Assembly: GCA_964344935.1 (NCBI GenBank)
Contig: CAYFPL010000004.1
Coordinates: 186,001 to 250,000, forward strand
Direction: 5' to 3'
DNA from: GCA-2731375 sp964344935
GTDB lineage: Bacteria; Pseudomonadota; Alphaproteobacteria; GCA-2731375
Length of the DNA stretch: 64,000 bases
Shown: positions 34,404-43,162 of the stretch, in pieces
Position numbering within the stretch: position 1 is the first letter of the stretch
How the letters are laid out: every line of letters starts with the position of its first letter
Notes under the pieces: generated by a model
The model's input: the letters and a program-made list of their open reading frames with translations, nothing else
What the model was told of the DNA's origin: nothing
Databases searched by the model: none
Made by a program: the position numbers and the translations under genes

Positions 34404-35489
34404 ATGGCGATCGATGATTGGTTTTCCGCCAGCTACGGCGAGGCAAGGGGGAAATTCTTGGCGGCGGCAAAGACGGCGGGGGCCAGGGTGCTAACTTACG
34501 ATCATCCCATGAAGGGTCCTGACGGCGGTGATCTGGCGACTGATCTTGTCTATTTCGGCGATGCCGATGCGGCCAGGGTGGTCGTGACTTCCTCTGCCAC
34601 GCATGGGGTGGAGGGTTTCTGTGGGTCCGGTTGCCAGGTCGGCTTTCTGGAGATGTCTCTGCATGACGAATTGCCCCAGGGTGTTGCCTTGATGCACGTA
34701 CATGCCCACAACCCCCATGGATTTGCCCACCAGCGCCGGGTCACGGAAGACAACGTGGACCTGAACCGCAATTTCATCGACTTCACGGCGCCCTTACCGG
34801 ACAACCCGGCCTATGAGGAAGTGCATCCCTGGCTGGTGCCCGATGACTGGGACGGGCCGGCGCGGGCAGCAGCGGATGCGGCGATTGAGAATTATATCGA
34901 GGAGCGTGGCCTGTTCGCCTTCCAGGCGGCGGTCAGCGTCGGCCAGCACCAGCACCCCGACGGCCTGTTCTATGGCGGTCAGGCGCCGACCTGGTCCCGG
35001 CGCACCATCGAAGCATTGGCCGCGGAGCATTTGAAAAAACGCAGCCATGTCGCTTTGGTGGACTTTCATACCGGCCTGGGCCCCAGAGGGCACGGCGAAC
35101 TGATCTCCGTCGACGAGCCGGGCGGGGCGGAGCATTTGCGCACGGTGGCCTGGTACGGCGAGGGCGTCGCCACCCCGGCTTCGGGCGACAGTGTTTCGGC
35201 CAATGTGAAAGGTACCATCGAAAGCGGCTATCACGACCTTCTCGAAGACACCGAAAGCACGACGATCGCAATTGAATATGGCACCTTGCCGGCGGATCAG
35301 GTGCTTCAGGCCCTGCGGGCAGACAATTGGCTCTATCTCCATGGCGACGTTGGTTCGCCCACCGGACAGGCCATCAAACGGGAGGTCCGCGCCGCCTTTT
35401 ACGGCGAGGACAGCCAGTGGAACGCGCAAATCTGGGAGCAGGGTCTCGATGTGGTGCGCAAGACCTTCCGCGGGCTGGCCGACAGTTGA
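34404..35489 (+). CDS. DUF2817 / M14-like metallocarboxypeptidase, copy 1
   Basis: A 361-residue DUF2817 protein with the M14 zinc carboxypeptidase pattern. HGVEG supplies the HxxE ligands (SSATHGVEGFCGSG), NVDLNRNFIDF is the Arg/Asn substrate-binding block, and the third zinc His is in LVDFHTGLGPRGHGE. A candidate catalytic Glu lies in TIAIEYGTLP. No signal peptide is evident, so it is probably cytoplasmic. The substrate is unknown. A second family member follows immediately with an overlapping start. Confidence 0.85.
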   Translation: MAIDDWFSASYGEARGKFLAAAKTAGARVLTYDHPMKGPDGGDLATDLVYFGDADAARVVVTSSATHGVEGFCGSGCQVGFLEMSLHDELPQGVALMHVHAHNPHGFAHQRRVTEDNVDLNRNFIDFTAPLPDNPAYEEVHPWLVPDDWDGPARAAADAAIENYIEERGLFAFQAAVSVGQHQHPDGLFYGGQAPTWSRRTIEALAAEHLKKRSHVALVDFHTGLGPRGHGELISVDEPGGAEHLRTVAWYGEGVATPASGDSVSANVKGTIESGYHDLLEDTESTTIAIEYGTLPADQVLQALRADNWLYLHGDVGSPTGQAIKREVRAAFYGEDSQWNAQIWEQGLDVVRKTFRGLADS

Positions 35490-36553
35490 GCCATTTCCGC
35501 GACAGCTATGACGCCTGCCGGTCTCATTTCCTGGAACTGGCCAAAGCCAGCGGTGGCACGCTGGTGCGTGCCGTCAACCCGGCGCCTGGCCCAGATGGCC
35601 TGGAACTGAGCACGGATTTCTTGCGTCTGGGGCCGCGCGATGCACGCCGCGCCCTGATCATGGTGTCAGGCACCCATGGTGCAGAGGGCTTTGCCGGGTC
35701 CGCCGTTCAGTGCGCCTGGCTGTTGGATCAAGTTGATTTGCCGCCCGATACGGCGGTGCTTCTGGTGCATGGCCTCAATGCTTACGGCTTCGCCCATTTG
35801 CGCCGGGTCAACGAGAACAATGTGGATCTAAACCGTAACTTTATCGACCACGAGGGCGAGAGACCTCATAACGAGGGTTACGCCAAGATCTCCGAGGCGT
35901 TGGCCATCGCCGAACTAGATGGTACGGAACGGACGGCGGCTGACGCCGAATTGAAGCGCCTCCGAGACAAGATGGGTCATATGGAGGTAATGCGTGCCGT
36001 TGGCGGCCAGTACGCCGACCCCGAGGGCATGTTCTACGGCGGCCGCGTTCCGGTCTGGTCGAACCGGGCCTTGCGGGAGTATTTGCCGCAAATGCTGCCT
36101 GCCGTGGAGTTGGCGGCATACGTTGATATCCACACAGGCCTGGGCCCTTCAGGCTATGGCAGTCCGATGTGTTATCACCGCAAGGGCACGGACGAATACG
36201 ATCTGGCCCGCCTTTGGTGGGGCAAGGATATGACAGCCGCCGCCGCCACCATCAATCATGGTAAGACCGGCAATGGCGCCATGGAGGCATTGGCGCCGGC
36301 GCGCGTCATTTGCCTGACTTTGGAGTTCGGCACATTGCCGTTCGACGACGTTCTGGCCGCCCTACGGGATGAACATGCCCTGTGGCGTCGGGGCGATGAC
36401 GGTGGCCTTGGCCGGGATAAGCGAGACACCATAAAAACGGCATTTAAGGCGGCGTTTTACCGCGATGAAACGGAATGGCGGGAGAAGGTGGTCGATCGGG
36501 GATTGCAGATCGCCGCCGCGGCCTTGGAAGGCGTTTCCGTAGCGGTATTTTGA
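35486..36553 (+). CDS. DUF2817 / M14-like metallocarboxypeptidase, copy 2
   Basis: A 355-residue tandem paralogue with matching residues: VSGTHGAEGFAGSAVQCAWL, NENNVDLNRNFIDHEG, YVDIHTGLGPSGYG and CLTLEFGTLPFDD. Homology begins at the TTG codon 35486, which overlaps the TGA of copy 1 (TTGA), so translation is probably coupled. Longer in-frame starts lie inside copy 1 and show no homology. The two copies are well diverged, suggesting separate substrates or a heteromer. Confidence 0.85.
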   Translation: MSHFRDSYDACRSHFLELAKASGGTLVRAVNPAPGPDGLELSTDFLRLGPRDARRALIMVSGTHGAEGFAGSAVQCAWLLDQVDLPPDTAVLLVHGLNAYGFAHLRRVNENNVDLNRNFIDHEGERPHNEGYAKISEALAIAELDGTERTAADAELKRLRDKMGHMEVMRAVGGQYADPEGMFYGGRVPVWSNRALREYLPQMLPAVELAAYVDIHTGLGPSGYGSPMCYHRKGTDEYDLARLWWGKDMTAAAATINHGKTGNGAMEALAPARVICLTLEFGTLPFDDVLAALRDEHALWRRGDDGGLGRDKRDTIKTAFKAAFYRDETEWREKVVDRGLQIAAAALEGVSVAVF

Positions 36554-36666
36554 CCCGATTTTCCAGATTGTAATGCGATCGTTAACAGGAAATTAGCGAA
36601 TTGTCGCAAAGATGATTTAGCGGAAAATTCGGCACGTCCCATGGCCTCAGGGAGTAACAAAACAGC

Positions 36667-37551
36667 ATGACCGTAGGCAAAGGCAACCCGGCCGGTGACT
36701 TGGTTTCAGGCGGTGATAATCCAGAGGGTCTGGATACCGCCGACCACGTGATCGAAGTCAGCGAAAAGGTTGTCCAGTCTGTTGGCCGGATCGAGGAAGT
36801 TCTGGAATCCGCCAATTCGGGAGCGACCGCCTATGGCGATGCACTGGCGGCTGTCAGCGGTGATATCCTGGCCGGCGGCGGTGAGGATGCTCAGGCGCTG
36901 ATCGCGCAGGTGCTGCGGCAAACCCAAGAGATGCAGCGCCAGAACGAACTTCTTCGTGAGCAACTAGCGCAATCTACCTGTGAGATCGAGGCCTTGCGCG
37001 GCGATCTGGAAGTGGTCAAGCGGGAAGCAACCACTGACGCTTTGACGAATGTCGGCAACCGCAAGTTCTTTGACATGAAACTGCGCCAGATGACGAGCCA
37101 GGCGCAGACCGAGAACGGTGCCGTCTCCCTGCTCATGTTCGACGTGGACAATTTCAAGGCTTTCAACGACACCCACGGCCACCAAGTCGGTGACCAGGTA
37201 TTGCGCCTGGTTGCCCGTACCTTGAAGGACAGCGTCAAAGGCCGCGATTTGGTGGCACGCTATGGCGGTGAAGAATTTGCCATCATTCTATCGGGTGCCG
37301 TTTTGGAAAACGCGGTCAAGGTCGCCGATGAAATCCGCAAATCGGTTGCGGCGCGCCGTATCATCCGCAAGAGCTCGGGTGAAGTGATCGCCACAATCAC
37401 CATTTCCGCCGGCGTTGCCTTTTATCGCGCGGGCGAGCCGCTCGAGGCGTTGATCGAGCGCAGCGACGCCGCTCTCTACAGGGCCAAGGCGGCCGGCCGC
37501 AACCGGGTCATGGCGGAAGAAGAACCCGGCAACATTGCCGTCAATCAATAG
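36667..37551 (+). CDS. GGDEF diguanylate cyclase
   Basis: A 294-residue cytoplasmic protein. Residues ~25-120 are hydrophilic and largely helical, probably a coiled coil or unknown sensor (ending EMQRQNELLREQLAQS). A complete GGDEF domain follows, with GGEEF at residues 200-204 (ARYGGEEFAIIL), DVDNFKAFNDTHGHQVGD upstream and ALYRAKAAGRNRV at the end. It should make cyclic di-GMP. The inhibitory I-site RxxD is changed to KGRD, so product inhibition may be weak. Confidence 0.92.
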   Translation: MTVGKGNPAGDLVSGGDNPEGLDTADHVIEVSEKVVQSVGRIEEVLESANSGATAYGDALAAVSGDILAGGGEDAQALIAQVLRQTQEMQRQNELLREQLAQSTCEIEALRGDLEVVKREATTDALTNVGNRKFFDMKLRQMTSQAQTENGAVSLLMFDVDNFKAFNDTHGHQVGDQVLRLVARTLKDSVKGRDLVARYGGEEFAIILSGAVLENAVKVADEIRKSVAARRIIRKSSGEVIATITISAGVAFYRAGEPLEALIERSDAALYRAKAAGRNRVMAEEEPGNIAVNQ

Positions 37552-37559
37552 TCGTTTCT

Positions 37560-38528
37560 TTATCCCCGCCCATGCGGGGCCCAAAAGTCGATCACCGGGC
37601 CGGCGGGCACGATCTGCGTGTGGTTGACGGCGGCGATGGTGTAATAGCCAGCCTTCATCCTGTCTAGATCGATGGTTTCAGCGATGCCGGGCAATTGGTA
37701 GAGCTCCTTGGTGAAGCCCCACAGGTTGGGATAATCCTGGATTCGTTTCAGGTTGCACTTGAAGTTGCCGTGATAGGCCAGATCGAACCGCAACAAGGTC
37801 GGAAACAACCGCCAATCCGCTTCCGTTCGTTGGTCACCCGTTAGATACCGGCTTTGTCCGAGGCGCTCGTCGAGCCAGTCCAGGGTCTCGAACAGCGCCA
37901 CGACGGCCTCGTCATAGGCTGCCTGGGTGGTGGCGAAACCGGCCCGGTAAACGCCGTTGTTGACGTTGTGGTAGATGCGCTCGTTGAGAGCGTTGATCTC
38001 GTCTCGCAGGGGCTCAGGGTAGAGATCGGGGCCACTGGCGCCGACGCCGTCAAAGGCGGAATTGAACATGCGGATGATTTCCGCGGATTCGTTGTTGACG
38101 ATGGTTTCCGTCTCACGGTCCCAAACCACAGGCACGGTGACCCGGCCGGAATAATTCGGCTCGGCCTTGGTGTAGATCTGGTGCATGTGATTGGCGCCGT
38201 TCACGTAATCGGGGATCAATCCATCGCCTTCGTGGAAATGCCAGCCCTGTGGGTGTTTGACCGCATCGGCGATGGAAAGCGAAACGATGTCCTCCAGGCC
38301 CTTGAGCTTGCGATAAATCAGCGTGCGATGGGCCCAGGGACAAGAATCGGCGACATAAAGGTGATACCGGCCCGGTTCCGCCTTGAAGCCGCCGCGTCCG
38401 CCAGGACCGGCGGCGCCGTCGGGGGTGATCCAGTTCCGGAAAGTGGATTCGAAGCGCTCGAACCGGCCGCCCGATTTCTTGGTGTCGTACCAGTCCTCGT
38501 GCCAAATGCCGTCGACCAGTAAACCCAT
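37560..38528 (-). CDS. Glutathionyl-hydroquinone reductase (ECM4/YqjG-type GST)
   Basis: A 322-residue Xi-class glutathione transferase. The catalytic Cys63 is in YVADSCPWAHRTLIYRKLKG. VPVVWDRETETIVNNESAEI and the C-terminal all-helical domain with DWRLFPTLLRFDLAYHGNFK are family blocks. These enzymes reduce glutathionyl-hydroquinones to hydroquinones and free glutathione. It is convergent with the diguanylate cyclase (8-base gap) and monocistronic. Confidence 0.92.
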   Translation of the reverse strand: MGLLVDGIWHEDWYDTKKSGGRFERFESTFRNWITPDGAAGPGGRGGFKAEPGRYHLYVADSCPWAHRTLIYRKLKGLEDIVSLSIADAVKHPQGWHFHEGDGLIPDYVNGANHMHQIYTKAEPNYSGRVTVPVVWDRETETIVNNESAEIIRMFNSAFDGVGASGPDLYPEPLRDEINALNERIYHNVNNGVYRAGFATTQAAYDEAVVALFETLDWLDERLGQSRYLTGDQRTEADWRLFPTLLRFDLAYHGNFKCNLKRIQDYPNLWGFTKELYQLPGIAETIDLDRMKAGYYTIAAVNHTQIVPAGPVIDFWAPHGRG

Positions 38529-38652
38529 GGCACCAATCTCCCCAAAAATGCGCCGCCGTTCGGCTGGGCAGCTTTGGGAATTCTAGCATCGAGGCATTAG
38601 GCGCGGCCCGGAAAAATCGCCGGGCCGGCAATCACGTCTTCGTTGATTGCCC

Positions 38653-39453
38653 TTAGGGTTTGACGTGATAGGCGACGCAGTCGAGGCCGTTGGTCTTAAG
38701 CGCGTTACAGGCGGTATCGGCCGCCTTGTGGGAGGGGAATTCGTTGACGACGATCAGGGTGAGCCGGGTGCCGTTCTTGAGCGGCTTGGATGGAACGTAA
38801 TGCACCTTGGCATTGCTCAATTCCACCGCCATGGGGTCGGCCAGGATGTCCGACCAGGCTTCTTCCGCGCCGGGCCTGGTCTTGTAGGCGCCCAGTTGAA
38901 TGCCCCAGAAAGGTTTGGAATTCTTGGTCTTGGCCTTGGGTTTTGCCGATGCAGTCGGTTTCCCCGACATCTTTTTGACGTTCTGTTCCGTCTTCTCTAC
39001 TTCCTGTTCGAGGGCCGCCAGTTTGCTGGGCAGATTGTCCAAGTGCTCGGATAGTTTATGGATGCGTTCGGACAGTTTCTCCATACGCTTTGACAGGGAA
39101 TGTACCCGCTCATTGATCTCCAGGACTTCCTTGTCGAAAAACAGGCGCGAGACGTAGGCGTTCTTCTTCGGGTCCGCCATGGCCTCGGCGCGGTCAGCTT
39201 CCAATTCCTTTTTCATGCGTTCGAAGTTTTTGTCTTCGGCCTTTTCCGCCTTTTTCTCTTTCTTGAAAGCAACCCCTTCGGCTTTCTTGAACTTGCGGTC
39301 CGCCTCGACCGGCTCGCCCGCCTGGCGAGAGGCCGTCTTGGTCTCCCGCGACAATGGATTGGAGATTTGCAGGCATGAAGACAACAAGAACGCCGACGCC
39401 ATTGCCATGGCGATGACGATGGGGCGGCTGGGCAAATTCGGAATGCAGGACAC
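38653..39453 (-). CDS. SPOR-domain lipoprotein with coiled coil
   Basis: This 266-residue protein starts at GTG 39453 (AAGGAG 9 bases upstream). Its signal peptide ends in lipobox ASAFLLSSC. A long charged coiled coil (residues ~45-165, rich in Lys/Glu, with EKLSERIHKLSEHLDNL) links to a C-terminal SPOR domain, WGIQLGAYKTRPGAEEAW to ACNALKTNGLDCVAYHV. SPOR domains bind denuded septal peptidoglycan. It is likely an outer-membrane lipoprotein acting at the division site. Confidence 0.82.
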   Translation of the reverse strand: MSCIPNLPSRPIVIAMAMASAFLLSSCLQISNPLSRETKTASRQAGEPVEADRKFKKAEGVAFKKEKKAEKAEDKNFERMKKELEADRAEAMADPKKNAYVSRLFFDKEVLEINERVHSLSKRMEKLSERIHKLSEHLDNLPSKLAALEQEVEKTEQNVKKMSGKPTASAKPKAKTKNSKPFWGIQLGAYKTRPGAEEAWSDILADPMAVELSNAKVHYVPSKPLKNGTRLTLIVVNEFPSHKAADTACNALKTNGLDCVAYHVKP

Positions 39454-39640
39454 CGGCGATAACTCCTTGGAATTGTGCTCATTCTTGGAATTGCCGGTCA
39501 GTATCCGAGAATATGGTTAATAGTGTTTTTACGAGCCGGCCTGATGTCGGCCAGGTTCGTCCGCTGATTGCCGTTCCTGGACATTGATGGCATCGTAGGG
39601 CGCAGGCGCATTCGTCGCCGGTACAAAGGGGGAAATTGTC

Positions 39641-40249
39641 TTGGCCATCCGTGAAATCGCCCAGATGGGCAATCCCATACTTTATCGCCGTGCCGAAGAG
39701 GTCGCGAACCCCACCGATCCGGAAATCGCCCGCCTGGCGGAGGATATGAAGGATACTTTGGTCCATGTGGGCGGCTCGGGCATCGCCGCACCCCAGGTCT
39801 ATGAGAGCCTGCGCCTGGTGGTCTATCGGTTGACCGGGCGCCTGATCTCCAACGCCGCCGAAGAGGCCGACCCCTGGGTAGTGCTGGTCAACCCGGTGCT
39901 GACGCCCAAGGGTGATAACATGGCCTCGGGCTGGGAACGTTGCCTCTCCATCCCCGGCCTGCACGGCAAGGTACCCCGCCACCAGGCCCTGGACATGACC
40001 TACCAGACCCTGGCCGGCGAAGAGATCACTATCGAGGCCGAGGGTGCCCTGGCGGTTTTGCTACAACACGAATGCGACCATCTCGACGGCGTCCTCTACC
40101 CCATGCGCATGACCGATCTGTCGAAACTGGAATTCAACGCCGAGCCGGGCCATCTGGCCCAGGACATCAAGGACGGTGAAAAGGTCTGGCCGGTGCTGCA
40201 GGGCCTCGTCGATGCCTGGCCGGGAAGGGCGCAGTGGATGGGGGATTAA
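39641..40249 (+). CDS. def: Peptide deformylase
   Basis: A 202-residue Fe/Zn hydrolase removing N-formyl from nascent proteins. Motif 1 is GGSGIAAPQ and motif 3 is LLQHECDHLDG, both canonical. Motif 2 is WERCLSIPG, with Arg where EGCLS has Gly. The start is a TTG (39641) after AAAGGGGG; no closer ATG fits. No fmt gene follows, so this may be a second, accessory deformylase. It is convergent with the PLP dehydratase gene. Confidence 0.88.
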   Translation: MAIREIAQMGNPILYRRAEEVANPTDPEIARLAEDMKDTLVHVGGSGIAAPQVYESLRLVVYRLTGRLISNAAEEADPWVVLVNPVLTPKGDNMASGWERCLSIPGLHGKVPRHQALDMTYQTLAGEEITIEAEGALAVLLQHECDHLDGVLYPMRMTDLSKLEFNAEPGHLAQDIKDGEKVWPVLQGLVDAWPGRAQWMGD

Positions 40250-40332
40250 TTTGTATTGTCCGAAAGGGCTTAGGACATATCAATTTTGACCAACAGGCGC
40301 GGGTAATTGCCCAAATCGTATGGAGCGTTCGT

Positions 40333-41277
40333 CTACTGACTGAATTCCACTGCCGTGGTGTTGCCGCCGCTGATGAGGACTCCAACACGTTCATCAGGCC
40401 TTGGAGAATAGGCCTCCGACAAAAGGGCGGCGAATGATGCACATCCGCCAGGTTCTGCGACGACACGCAACACTTCCCATAGTGCACGTTGCGCGTTACG
40501 GATGGCATCATCTTCGACCAGAACGACCTGATTGACATATCGTCGCGCGATTGGAAAAACCTTTTCGCCGACGTGGCTTGGCGCCAGGGAGTCGGCCGCC
40601 AACCCTTCCGTTTCGGCGGCTACGGGACGTCCGGCAGCCAGAGCCATTGTAAGGGTCGGTGAGGTCTTGGGCTCGACGCCAACGATTTTGATTCTATCGC
40701 CATACCATGCAGCTATGCCGGCAATAAGTCCACCGCCGCCGATCGAGACCAACAGAGTATCGATATCCGGCACTTGGGATTGAAATTCTAAACCGATCGT
40801 GCCTTGGCCCAGCATCGTCTCCGTTTGGTCAAAAGCATGTACTGACATCGCGTTCGACTGTGCCAACCAGTCTTCGCAGGCGGCCAACGCATCGCTGTAG
40901 CGATCTCCCCCGACGACTAATTCCGCGCCGTATTGCTTAATACGCCTTAGTTTTTCGGGTGACGAGATGTTCGGCACAAAAATTCTTGCCCGCACACCCA
41001 GTCTCATGGCGGCAAATGCGACGGCAGCACCGTGATTGCCGCCGGAGGCGGCGACGACGCCTGCGGACGGAATGGTGTGGCTAAGAAGATTCGTGAATGC
41101 ACCGCGGGTTTTGAAAGAACCCGCGTGCTGCATGAGTTCCAATTTGAGCCAGATTGGAAATTTTCCAATCTCGAACTCGGAGGCGTCCACTCGAACTGTC
41201 GGAGTCGTCCGAATATAAGGACCAATGAGCCGATTGGTTGCTTCGATATTTTTCTGATCAACGGCGTCATGCAACAT
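40333..41277 (-). CDS. Serine/threonine dehydratase-like PLP enzyme
   Basis: A 314-residue fold-type II PLP enzyme. The Schiff-base Lys is in HAGSFKTRGAFTNLL, the substrate loop is VVAASGGNHGAAVAFAAMRL, and the phosphate-binding loop is VSIGGGGLIAGIAAWYG. It has no C-terminal ACT domain, so it is closer to catabolic threonine/serine dehydratases or racemases than to biosynthetic IlvA. The gene is AT-richer than its neighbours and faces a divergent ArsR-type regulator across 75 bases, suggesting a transferred, regulated pair. The exact amino acid is not assigned. Confidence 0.83.
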   Translation of the reverse strand: MLHDAVDQKNIEATNRLIGPYIRTTPTVRVDASEFEIGKFPIWLKLELMQHAGSFKTRGAFTNLLSHTIPSAGVVAASGGNHGAAVAFAAMRLGVRARIFVPNISSPEKLRRIKQYGAELVVGGDRYSDALAACEDWLAQSNAMSVHAFDQTETMLGQGTIGLEFQSQVPDIDTLLVSIGGGGLIAGIAAWYGDRIKIVGVEPKTSPTLTMALAAGRPVAAETEGLAADSLAPSHVGEKVFPIARRYVNQVVLVEDDAIRNAQRALWEVLRVVAEPGGCASFAALLSEAYSPRPDERVGVLISGGNTTAVEFSQ

Positions 41278-41352
41278 TTTTAAAGTCTGCCAATTAACGT
41301 TCTTAAGGGAGCAATGATTGACATAGAATTAGTTAAATAGCAAATTAGCGAT

Positions 41353-41655
41353 ATGACTATTATCACAGCAATCAAGGCGCTTGCGAACGATCGCCGACTC
41401 TTGATTTTGGATTGGCTCAAGGATCCAGAAGCAAATTTTCCGCCACAACAGGATGGTGATCTAATTGAGGATGGCGTGTGCGGCGTGCTAATCGCGGAAA
41501 AACTCGAACTCAGTCAGCCGACTGTGAGTGAGCACATGAGGATACTCTCACAGGCCGAACTCGTGCGCGCCAAGCGTATCAAGCAATGGACATTCTATAG
41601 ACGGGACGAAACGCGGATAGCGGAAATCAAGCGGGAAATAGCGGCTATCGTCTAG
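41353..41655 (+). CDS. ArsR-family HTH transcriptional regulator
   Basis: A 100-residue winged-helix protein. IKALANDRRLLILDWLKDPE is the N-terminal helix pair, and the recognition helix is in LIAEKLELSQPTVSEHMRIL. It contains one Cys (GVCGVL) but no recognised ArsR metal-site pattern such as ELCVCDL. It probably controls itself and the divergent PLP dehydratase through the 41278-41352 spacer, whose AT-rich sequence includes TTGACA at 41318-41323 facing this gene. The effector is unknown. Low GC like its partner. Confidence 0.85.
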   Translation: MTIITAIKALANDRRLLILDWLKDPEANFPPQQDGDLIEDGVCGVLIAEKLELSQPTVSEHMRILSQAELVRAKRIKQWTFYRRDETRIAEIKREIAAIV

Positions 41656-41759
41656 GTTCGGATATTTTCGTCGTTGGACGGCTTTACCAACGGATCAATA
41701 GGTAAGGTGCTGTCTGATCCCAAATATCAAGAATCACGACGCGCTCGTTACGGACAGGA

Positions 41760-43157
41760 TTACGCCCGCGCGTAGCTCTTTAGGATATCGTCGATCACCC
41801 GTTCCAGGTGCATCACCGTGTTGCAGGTTTTCGCAACGTGACAGAAGGGGCGGTAGCGGGGCATTTCACTGTCGCCGGTGCCCCAGAAGGTTTCCGGTTC
41901 AGGGTTGAGCCAGATGATGGAGCGGGAGCGGTCGTGCAGTTGGCGCATGATGTCGATCCGCGGGTCGGTGAAGTTGCTGCGGCCATCGCCTAGGATGATC
42001 ACTGTGGTATGGCGGTCAAGATCGTCCATGAAGCCTTCTTCATAGTCGGCCAAGGCCTGGCCGTAGTCGGTGGAGCGGAAGCCGATAGCCTTCATGATCT
42101 CGGGGATCGCCTGTTCCACGTCGTTCTTTTCCAGGATGTCACCCACCGAGATCAGGCTGTCGGAAAAGGCGAAAGCCTCCAACTGCGCGATCACCTCGTG
42201 CATGGAATAGAGGAACAACAATAGGAACCGCGCGGCGGCGGCGACGGATTTCGAAACATCGCAGATCACATGGATCTTGGGCCGCTCGATCTTGGTTTGT
42301 TTCCACAAGACCTCGAACGGGATGCCGTCATGGGGCATGTTGCGACGTAACGTGCGGCGGATATCCAACTGCCCGCGTTTGGTCTGGCGGCGCTGCCGGG
42401 CATAGCGGGTGGCCAGCTTCTTGGCCATGCGGCGGACGATTTTGTGCATGCGGTCGAAATCCCGGTGCTCCAGGTTCGACATCTTGGTTTCCATTAGGAA
42501 TTCTTCGCGCAGGGCCTCGCCATTGGCGCGGGCATAGAGTTCGTATTGCCGCTCCACAAAGGCCCGGGCCTCTTCAAGAAGATAGCGCCGGCCCTGTTCC
42601 AGACGGTCGGCCAGATCGCCGGCACCACCGCCATCATCTTCGCCTTCGCCTTCGCCGCTGCGGCGCAGGGAGGCGATCAGACGCTCCAGATCCCTGAGGC
42701 CCATATCGTCCAGAATGCGGCGGGTGAAATAACCGCGCTGGCTGAAGAAGCGGATCTCGGTCGCGCCCACCTGGTTGGCGGATTGCTCCATGGCGGCGGC
42801 CAATTCGCTGCTGTCCGCATCCATGATCATCTCGGCCAGGGGCACATTGGCCATCTGTTCTGCGAAATCCGCGTCGCCCTCGGCGCTCTGGGGCGGGGCG
42901 GTGCCTTCGCCATCCTCGCCGTTCTCGCCCCGCTCGCCGAATTCGTCGCGCTGAAAAAACATCTCGAAGACGTCATCAAAGGCGGCGACTTCCTCCGGCG
43001 TCTTGGCCAGGGCGACGCAAAGGGCATTCTTGAAAAACTCCCGGTCGTGGTAGCCAACCAGCTCCACGGTCTGGTGCGCATCAATGCTTTCCGCCGGAGA
43101 AATGCGGATATCGGCGGCGCGCAGAGCGCGGAGGAAGTTTTCGAGCGGCCTTTGCAT
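41760..43157 (-). CDS. CoxE-like VWA domain protein
   Basis: A 465-residue protein with an acidic Gly/Glu-rich region (~95-110, 165-185) and a C-terminal VWA-type domain. The degenerate MIDAS is in HVICDVSKSVAAAARFLLLF and VIILGDGRSNFTDPR. It ends SEMPRYRPFCHVAKTCNTVM. This is the CoxE/YehP-like family that works with MoxR AAA ATPases to insert metal cofactors or remodel target complexes. It starts 5 bases after the moxR-type gene. No CO dehydrogenase genes are close, so the target is unknown. Confidence 0.87.
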   Translation of the reverse strand: MQRPLENFLRALRAADIRISPAESIDAHQTVELVGYHDREFFKNALCVALAKTPEEVAAFDDVFEMFFQRDEFGERGENGEDGEGTAPPQSAEGDADFAEQMANVPLAEMIMDADSSELAAAMEQSANQVGATEIRFFSQRGYFTRRILDDMGLRDLERLIASLRRSGEGEGEDDGGGAGDLADRLEQGRRYLLEEARAFVERQYELYARANGEALREEFLMETKMSNLEHRDFDRMHKIVRRMAKKLATRYARQRRQTKRGQLDIRRTLRRNMPHDGIPFEVLWKQTKIERPKIHVICDVSKSVAAAARFLLLFLYSMHEVIAQLEAFAFSDSLISVGDILEKNDVEQAIPEIMKAIGFRSTDYGQALADYEEGFMDDLDRHTTVIILGDGRSNFTDPRIDIMRQLHDRSRSIIWLNPEPETFWGTGDSEMPRYRPFCHVAKTCNTVMHLERVIDDILKSYARA

Positions 43158-43162
43158 TCCTA

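Noticed and set aside
35327..35485. N-terminal extension of the second DUF2817 protein
   Set aside because: The extension lies wholly inside the first DUF2817 gene in another frame and lacks family similarity.
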